Position numbers and translations under genes: made by a program
Assembly (NCBI GenBank): GCA_025765595.1
Contig: JAIVFH010000010.1
Coordinates: 310,001 to 374,000 of the forward strand
Direction: 5' to 3'
Length of the DNA: 64,000 nucleotides
DNA from: Obelidium mucronatum
Lineage: Eukaryota > Chytridiomycota > Chytridiomycetes > Chytridiales > Chytriomycetaceae
The notes under the pieces: generated by a model
Databases searched by the model: none
What the model was told of the DNA's origin: nothing
The model's input: only the letters and a program-made list of their open reading frames with translations
In this document: one piece after another, positions 57,211-64,000 of the stretch
Position numbering within the stretch: the first letter of the stretch is position 1
How the letters are laid out: every line of letters begins with the position of its first letter

Positions 57211-59305
57211 ATGTCTCAAAGTCCCCTTCTCCCAAACTATCAAAACCCGCCTCCTCTTAATATCGACGACACCTCGTACGCCTCCTATGTTATCACTTCT
57301 CTCGGTTTGTCCAAAGCAACTGGCTTGTACAAGAAAGCCGTCGTATTTGGCCTTGGAGCAATCGCTGTCTTTGGTGTCTGGAGTTTCGCGCAATTGAATC
57401 AAGCGAAGCAAAATGTGATTATGATTATATCCGATGGTTTCGGGTTTGTTTCAGTCTTTCTTCTGTGATGCTTTATGTCCTGAACAACTTAATACCAGTC
57501 CAGCGTCACAAACCCTGGCGCGTAACTACAATGCCTATGTCAACAACCTAGGACCAGAAGCCCTCTTGCCTTTGGATCATATATTGGTTGGCTCATCGCG
57601 AACAAGAAGCAGCAGCTCCTTTGTGACTGATTCGGCTGCTGGAGCAACAGGTAAATAGCAGCTTGGTTGCGTAAGAGTCCAACAATAACTATTTCCGTTT
57701 TCAAAAGCGTTCTCTTGTGCCCTCAAATCATATAATGGCGCGATTGGTGTGGTGAGTGCACAACTCCTGCGAGTTTTGCTGGTTATTGTGCTGATTCTCT
57801 GTGGTTTAGAATCCAGATGGTATCCCGTGCGGAACAATCTTGGAAGCCGCGAAACTTCGTGGCTATTTGACTGGACTGGTTGCTACTTCTCGATTAACTC
57901 ATGGTAACGTTTCAAGACTAATGAGTTACAAACCAACCAACTTCTTTTGTTACAGCTACACCGGGATCTTTCTCTGCGCATGTGATCGACAGAGATATGG
58001 AAGATGAAATCGCTGTTCAACAAATAGGAAATTATTCTCTTGGACGAATGGTGGACCTCGCTTTTGCAGGCGGTTCCTGTCATTTCAAGCCTCAAACAGG
58101 CGAATCCTTGGAAAGCTGCAGAGCTGATGATAAAGACTTGTTTGGATGGGGGGTTGAAAAGATGGGTTGGAACTTATTGAACAACGTTACTCGAATTCAG
58201 GAATTTGGGAGTGTATCCGAAGTAAGTAATTGCTCAGATTGTGAAAACCAGAACTCATTCTTTTTCGCTTTAGGCTTCCATTGATGGGTTTATTCACTCC
58301 GGATCACATGTCTTATGAAATTGATCGTGATCCCAGCAAAGAACCGTCATTGCGGGAAATGGCAATCAAAGCTTTGGATATCTTGAGCCATGCCACCAAG
58401 AGAACACGAAAAGGATTTTTTATCATGATTGAAGGAAGTCGCATTGATATGGCGGGACACAGGTATAATTGAACCGGGATCTACGAGGGGCGCTTATATT
58501 CCATTCCAGTAACGATCCTGCTGCTCATGTTCACGAAATTTTGGCGTACAATGAAATGATACAATCTGTGATTGAATGGGTAGACAGGAATCCCAACACA
58601 ATCATGATTTCCGTGAGTCATTGGGCCACTTGATTCATATACTCACTCATACCCGCTTTTTAAGACATCAGATCACGAAACTGGTGGCCTCTCTGTTGCT
58701 CATCAACTTGGCTCTGCATATCCTGAATACGCGTGGTGGGTGCTTTGTATTTTGACAGAACATACAGTATTGAACGACAACACAGGTACCCCAAGGCTCT
58801 CACCCCTGTTCAAAACTCTACAGAAGTTCTTGGAAAGCATTTTGCTGATTTCTCCGACAAGGAAGCACTACCGAAATTCATTACGGAAACCGTCTTACCT
58901 GAGTGGCTTGGAATCGGAGATGCAAGCCAATATGAAATTGATTACCTAACAGACCCTGCTCGCACCTCATTTGAATACAGTGCATTTCTCGCCCGAATGA
59001 TTAGCGATCGCGCGGGATTAGGATGGGCCACGACAGGTCATTCCGCTGTGGACGTGAACTTGTATGCACATGGACGAGGCTTTGAAGCTTTGAGAGGGAA
59101 CCACGAAAACACTGATATTGGACTTTTTATGGAAAGAAAACTTGGATTGGATTTGAAAAGCGTGACTTCGAGGCTGACGGGTGCGACTGCTGGGGTTTGG
59201 TGGGAACGGGTGATGTCTGGATATGAAGCTCTTAGTGGCATGAAAGAAAAAACTGTCAAAGGGTTTCAGAAGGTGCATTATCACCAAAAGCAACGTGATT
59301 TGTGA
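57211..59305 (+). CDS. PHO8: Vacuolar-type alkaline phosphatase (PHO8)
   Basis: Exons 57211-57443, 57499-57650, 57708-57751, 57810-57903, 57956-58221, about 58274-58462, 58510-58612, 58665-58735 and 58786-59305; about 557 codons, with one base too many around the 58221/58274 junction. Type II membrane protein: ~45-residue cytosolic lead, then a membrane anchor (AVVFGLGAIAVFGVWSFA). Metal and catalytic motifs: NVIMIISDGFGPAS, phosphorylated Ser in VTDSAAGATAFS, IEGSRIDMAGHSNDP, TSDHETGGLS, and the C-terminal TTGHSAVDVNLYAHG. It hydrolyses phosphomonoesters and supports phosphate and polyphosphate turnover. Family members are membrane-anchored in the vacuole; localisation here is inferred. Confidence 0.9.
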
Positions 59306-60717
59306 TGTCACAGCAAAACTTTTATTGTTGGCTTCGATGAGTATATCGGACAATATAATGGGTTTTGATCACAAGTTTGTGAAAATTGTTCCTTCTGTTC
59401 TAGACAGTTCTTTCCATCTCAAGAATAGAACTACATACACCATCATTATGTCGCGCAGTATCAACGCGCAGATTTATCACATATGACAATGATTCTTTTT
59501 CTCATTTCTGATTGTTCAGGTGGGTGCCACTATTTTTTTGGGTGGAATTGTTTTGTTTTCATGATCAACACAAAAAACCGCTTGCTGACAAGATTTCGAT
59601 GAAATTTACCTTACGATAGGTATCATAGGTTATCTCGCGAACCTCGAGAATAGGCATCGATATGTCCTTATTCTGGATACAACGTGCAAAGACGCAATTG
59701 CAGCCCCAGCCGATAATTCACAATTTCACCTCGACCATGAATCTATAATTTAAATTCAATTTATTGGGAGTTGGTGTATGTGATTCTCGTTTCCCACCTC
59801 GTCCTTCAGTAACGCGAAAGGCTTTCCAACCATCTTGATATGATCGAAACATTCACCAAATAGCGCGTTAGCTGTAAAAATATGACCAAAGCTTGGAATC
59901 TTGGATTCGCAAGGGCGGCGTTAAATCCCGAAGATATTTGTCTTGTTCCAGCAAATTGGCTGTCTGTCGTTGCAAAGAACTTCCAAACACCGACGCTCTA
60001 ACCAAAACACGGAATTGATACTACAAAGTGCGCTTCGAGTGTATGTCAGGATATCTGCACGCCTCTTGTTCATGGAGTGAACGACGTCCCTCAAACAAAT
60101 TTGGCCATGAGTGAACAACCACCTTTTATTTCGATTGCCATCGCGATTCGCTTTATCATCTCGGTTAAGACTTGGCTTCTGTATATATATCTGAACTCAA
60201 CATGATCTCTGTATTTGGGCGTCAAGTTGTTTCGATTTGTTTGTCTCAATGGTTATAAGCGTCTTCTACATCACTCCCGAACATGTTCTAATCGCACTTC
60301 TGAGGCGCTAGGAGTCCATAATCAAATTAATTCGTTTATTTTGAATCCGCGGGACCGTAGCCTCGGTACTATCGCAAGTGAGACCAAAGAGGCTGTCATG
60401 AACTCCCTGGACAAAAGTGAACTTCTTAAAATGCCTGTCAAAACAGCAACAAAAAACGAAACGTTGGAAATATTCACTTTTGAAAACGGCGATAGAACCG
60501 TAATTTCATGTTTAAGAACTTTGCACTTGTGAGCGGCCCCCCTCTGACTCCCACCTGTTCCTCGAAACACCAAAATGCGTGGATTGTTGATTGATGAAAA
60601 CCCTTTACAATTTTTTCTTTTATTCTTTAAATTTGTTTTTTTTGTTTTAGGGGTGGGTAGTTCTAAAATAAAAAACATCCGCAGTCCAAAAACAACACCG
60701 CACAAAAAAAAAAAAAA
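59306..60717. other. Intergenic, 1.4 kb, with one doubtful ORF
   Basis: No firm gene. A TATA-like TGTATATATATC at 60180 precedes an open frame at 60215-60532 (105 codons, middle part NSFILNPRDRSLGTIA) with no recognisable family. The remainder is AT-rich without repeats I could define. Confidence 0.45.
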
Positions 60718-61652
60718 TGAACTCCAATACCCACGACATCAACCGCGTCAATATTATTCAATATAAACCTCAGCTTCCGTTAGAAGTCATTCTTCTCATC
60801 TTCAGCTGGATTCATCCTATCGAGTTTCACCGCCACCGCCACCGTCGCGATCTGTAGATGCTCTCCAAACCCCTCTTTGCGCATTTAACTTCAAATCACT
60901 TTGTCCGAATGAATCTCGCGCGATTCCTACCGCCAGAGTTAACCGCTACCAAGAGAGTCGTCATAGAATCTCAATCAGATCAACCATGGGATCACTTTTA
61001 CTTTCTACTAGACAAGACATATCAAGATGCGTATGCAGAGCTTGTCTTGAAAGACTTGAAGAGGTGGAGCTGGGAAGCCGTGTCCATCCAATACACCATT
61101 GACGGCGGAAGCAGAGGAATCCCCAAAAGTCTATTCACATTGAGCAACCTTTCTTGCTTGGCTCTCGAAAATCTGGGGCTTGTGGGAGAGATTCCTTGTG
61201 AGATTGGACTCATGAGTGGGGTGGTGGAGTTGTCTTTCTCGGATAACTTGCTGTCTGGGGTGATTCCGGAGGAGATTGGGAATCTTTCCAAGCTGATTCG
61301 ATTGGATTTGGGCTGTAACATGCTGATTGGGTGTATCCCGCAGTCGATTGGGTTGCTTGTTGAATTAAGGCAGCTCTACCTACACAATAATCAGCTTGAT
61401 TCATTGATTCCTGAAACCATGGGAAACCTGCTGAATCTACAAGATGTCTTTTTGTTCAATAATAGATTGGAGGGGCGTATTCCAAAGAAATTGGCTAGGT
61501 TGACGAATTTGTGTTCTTTTCACGCGGACAATAACCAGTTGGGAGGTCCTATTCCAAAGGAGCTCGCGGCTCTGCCGCATTTATTTGAATGCGATTTACG
61601 GAATAATGCCGGTTTGTATTGTCTTGAGCAATTTCCTGCTCTCCGCTGGTAG
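60718..61652 (+). pseudogene. F-box/LRR paralog, interrupted
   Basis: Begins MNSNTHDIN at 60718 with an F-box-like QLPLEVILLIFSWIHPIEF, then hits a TAG at about 60855 after a CACCGCCAC simple repeat. Similarity resumes at once in another frame (LFAHLTSNHFVRMNLARFLP) and stays open to 61652 with six LRRs (NLLSGVIPEEIGNLSKL, NQLGGPIPKELAALPHL) and the same LEDCDLRNNAGL-type cap (FECDLRNNAGLYC). Either a repeat-length change broke the gene or an intron spans the repeat. It parallels the gene at 56247-57182. Confidence 0.65.
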
Positions 61653-62862
61653 TGAGAATAATACAATACACATGATAAATGAAGTTTTTAAAAGATTATT
61701 CCACAAACAAACAATTTTTATTTTTTTTTATTTTCCTAGTGTATTTTTTATTACGGTGGTTCTGATCAGAGGTTGATTTTAAAGTGAATTAAGGTAAGAG
61801 AGTTTTAACATCATCATATACATTAATTAAATAAAATGACTGCTCAATTAGCGAACCTTTGGAAAATCAAGCCTTCTTCCTTCATATTTCCTTGGTGATT
61901 CCAACACTGCATCAAACTGTTTCAAAAAAAAAAAACAAACAGTGGAAACAGTGGGATTTTGGGAGGCCGCTGCCGATTCTCTGACTGAAATAACCCTTTT
62001 GCAACTGTATACCTTGAGAAAGTCGTAGTGTCTAATTTGGTTGAAATTTTGGAAAAAACGATTCGAGACGCTCGCAGTGCAGCGTTTTTCAAGATTACGC
62101 GTGCGATCAAAGTTGAACCCGATCACACGTACACATCAAGTGAATACGATCCTGGGCGACATGCCTCGAAAAAAAAACCCCCGTGAATTTACTTATTTAA
62201 AAAAAATCAATTTGGAATCAACATGTAGAACCACCATAAAAAAAAACCATTTAAAAAAGATAAAAATCGGTTGATTGCATTCATTCAGCAAATCAGCTAC
62301 ACCCCAGAACGAGAATTCGGTAGAAACTCGATAAAACACTTATTTTATCGGTATGCTGCCTTGATTCTGCAAAAGTTTGGTATAATTCCGTAAAATTCCG
62401 ACAGAACGGTCGTTCGGTAGCAATTCTGTTGCATGACGGTTGTACGTTGGAATTCAATCAGAATTTCTGCATCATTTCTGCAGAACTTCCTTCGGAATCG
62501 GGCAGAACCTATTCAAGCCCGAGACAAGCCTGCCTAATTCCAGATCTGGCATAAAATACGCCTTTACGTGAATTCGAACCGGCAGCCGAATCATTCCTCT
62601 GCAGACGTGTTTATGCCTATGCTATGGATCGATGTTATTCACAGAAAAAGGATACAATATATTCCCTAAACTCAAATATCAACGATAGATTGTTTTACTT
62701 GGAGTCAAAGACATAAATAATGTGATGGATACTATTTATTGTTATTGGCCAATGCAATTTGAATAATATTCCACATTTCCGGCCACATTCTCCAAAACCA
62801 TTCATTTTGTTTTTTTCAAACTTGAAGAAACAAAAGATCCCAAAAACGATGTCATCCCTCTT
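61653..62862. other. Intergenic, 1.2 kb, low complexity
   Basis: AT-rich with A-runs at 61923-61934 and around 62170. The segment 62290-62540 is rich in short inverted TTCGG/CCGAA and GAATTC-type words and looks like the inside of a decayed repeat. No gene found. Confidence 0.45.
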
Positions 62863-64000
62863 TTGACGGAGCTGGTCCTTCCCTTGGGCATGAGAACAAG
62901 TAAGTCCTTGGTGGCTTTGCCAATTGCTGGGGAACTTACCTTGTTTTTCTTGGTTGTCAGCTCCTCTTTTCTTGACCTACTCAATGGCTCGGGTCATGCG
63001 TTTCAACTACAAATCTACAGCAACAGCAGTTGCTGCAGCAACAACTGCAACAGCAACAATCGCGCCAACTGCTGCAGCATCGGCAGCAGCAGCAGGAGCA
63101 GCAGTACCCATCAGAGCGTCTACCGTTCCAACCGTTGCAACCATTCCAACAACCGTTTCAAGCATCACCGTCGCAACCTCAGCACCAACAGATCGCAGCA
63201 AACAGAACGGCCATCATTGCAACCGTTGCAACCACAGTCGCAACCTCACCCGCAGACGCAGCAGCCGCAGCAGCCTCAACAGCTGCAACAGCCGCAACAG
63301 TCCGCAAGAGGTCCTGGTGGACAAAGCACGTTAGTTTTTTTTCGTTTTTATTGGTTTTCTTCCCCCTGATTGCTGCTTGTAGTGGTGTTCTCTTAACCAG
63401 AGTTTTGCAAGAAATTGGTGTGATGCAAGATACACTTCGCCAGACTCCTGCGCGGCAGCTCTGACTCCACAACCATTGCCAGCACTGGAAGATGGATGGC
63501 TTAATCAAGGCGTTATTTTCTCAACCCATTTGATGGGTACATCGCCTGTTTTCGATACTTTCAGCCTGAGTACTGTGATTGTAGGTAGTTTTTTTTGTTT
63601 GGTTTCGATTTGGTTTATTGATCTTTGTATTTGCTTTGTTTGCACAGGAGAATATGTCACCTGAATGGAAGCCACGATTCAAGAGGATTGCTTTGGGAAC
63701 GGATCTCCACACCACTGTGTTCAAAGTTTGTAGCAAGTCTTACAGTGACTCTAAGGATAATATTGCGAAGAAGGTTCGTACTTCATATTTAAGTTTGTTG
63801 TTTTTCATGGTTCTAACGTTATAATACAGCTCTTTGGGAAGTATGGGAAGGGAGCAAGGATGACAGCCAAACAGAATCTACCATTGAAACGATTTGCGGA
63901 GCATCTTTTCAGCAACTCCAGCCTTGCCGAACTGAACCGCTCTGCATTACTGGTGAGTGCATCTTCGCTTTATTTGGTGCTTTCATCTTCTAAGTGCATT
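62863..64000 (+). CDS. Partial Gln-rich protein, runs off the window
   Basis: The beginning is uncertain; a frame with ETKDPKNDVIPLLTELVLPLGM ends at a probable donor near 62898, with an acceptor at about 62961. A long Gln-rich tract follows (63020-63330) encoded by CAG/CAA repeats; the Gln-rich frame shifts by one base near 63205. After an intron (donor near 63330) come PALTPQPLPALEDGWLNQG, GTSPVFDTFSLS, then after another intron SPEWKPRFKRIALGTDLHT and SYSDSKDNIAKK, and after a third KLFGKYGKGARMTAKQNLP. The conserved-looking, non-repetitive C-terminal part suggests a real gene; the family is not recognised. Confidence 0.45.

Noticed and set aside
62561..62640. tRNA-like segment with CGGTTCGAATTC (B-box-like) on the minus strand
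   Set aside because: The bases either side of the loop do not form a T stem and no acceptor or anticodon stem can be paired. At best a tRNA-derived repeat remnant.

Overview
This is eukaryotic nuclear DNA from what looks like an early-diverging, zoosporic fungus (chytrid-like). Genes are compact and packed on both strands, with 45-100 bp GT-AG introns, ATG starts and no operons. Housekeeping genes are of fungal/opisthokont type: RFC clamp-loader subunit, SHMT, MAM33/p32, KGD2, PP1, ZFPL1, ERV14/cornichon, CSN7, calpain-7/PalB and PHO8. A homolog of the centriole-linker protein LRRC45 fits an organism that still builds centrioles. A Crinkler-like (CRN-like) N-terminus fused to an HNH-type nuclease domain is the kind of gene known from chytrids and oomycetes. 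The species assignment is inference.

Layout. 1-2.9 kb: three paralogs of a Cys-rich, Gln-rich membrane protein, one cut by the window edge and one truncated. 2.98-12.37 kb: a 3,991-bp perfect inverted duplication carrying an unrecognised 1,404-residue gene; the second copy is 5' truncated and circularly permuted relative to the first. 12.6-15.7 kb: CRN-HNH gene and RFC3/RFC5. 15.9-18.1 kb: tRNA-Gln and SHMT. 18.2-20.0 kb: degraded CRN-associated fragments. 20.2-23.9 kb: divergent pair of mitochondrial genes, MAM33 and KGD2, the latter with two lipoyl domains. 24.7-27.1 kb: a coiled-coil ORF and a secreted S33/TAP-type serine peptidase. 27.6-35 kb: an unknown gene and a large Helitron-type protein gene with a Pif1-like helicase end. 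35.8-39.2 kb: PP1, ZFPL1 and ERV14. 39.4-49.8 kb: a multi-pass membrane-protein gene apparently split by an ~8.7-kb DNA transposon (Plavaka/CACTA-like transposase plus a divergent second gene) that also carries a decayed Ty1/copia fragment; a second, truncated paralog follows. 49.8-59.3 kb: CSN7, calpain-7, LRRC45, an F-box/LRR gene and vacuolar alkaline phosphatase. 60.7-64 kb: a broken F-box/LRR paralog and a partial Gln-rich gene.

How the genes relate. Most housekeeping genes are unrelated neighbours. Local pairings are MAM33/KGD2 (divergent, both mitochondrial, probably one shared promoter region), ZFPL1/ERV14 (convergent, both early secretory pathway) and LRRC45 beside an F-box/LRR gene. 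The most unusual structure is the circularly permuted inverted duplication at 3-12.4 kb: block order and orientation match a 4,178-bp circle excised from the left copy, opened at a 13-bp motif and re-inserted in inverted orientation 95 bp upstream of its parent gene.

Quality caution. Several otherwise well conserved genes (SHMT, KGD2, S33 peptidase, CSN7, PHO8, LRRC45, the Helitron-type gene) need one or two single-base corrections to read through, while others (RFC, MAM33, PP1, ZFPL1, ERV14, the 1,404-residue gene) read cleanly. Either consensus errors or real decay are possible. All exon models were built by eye.
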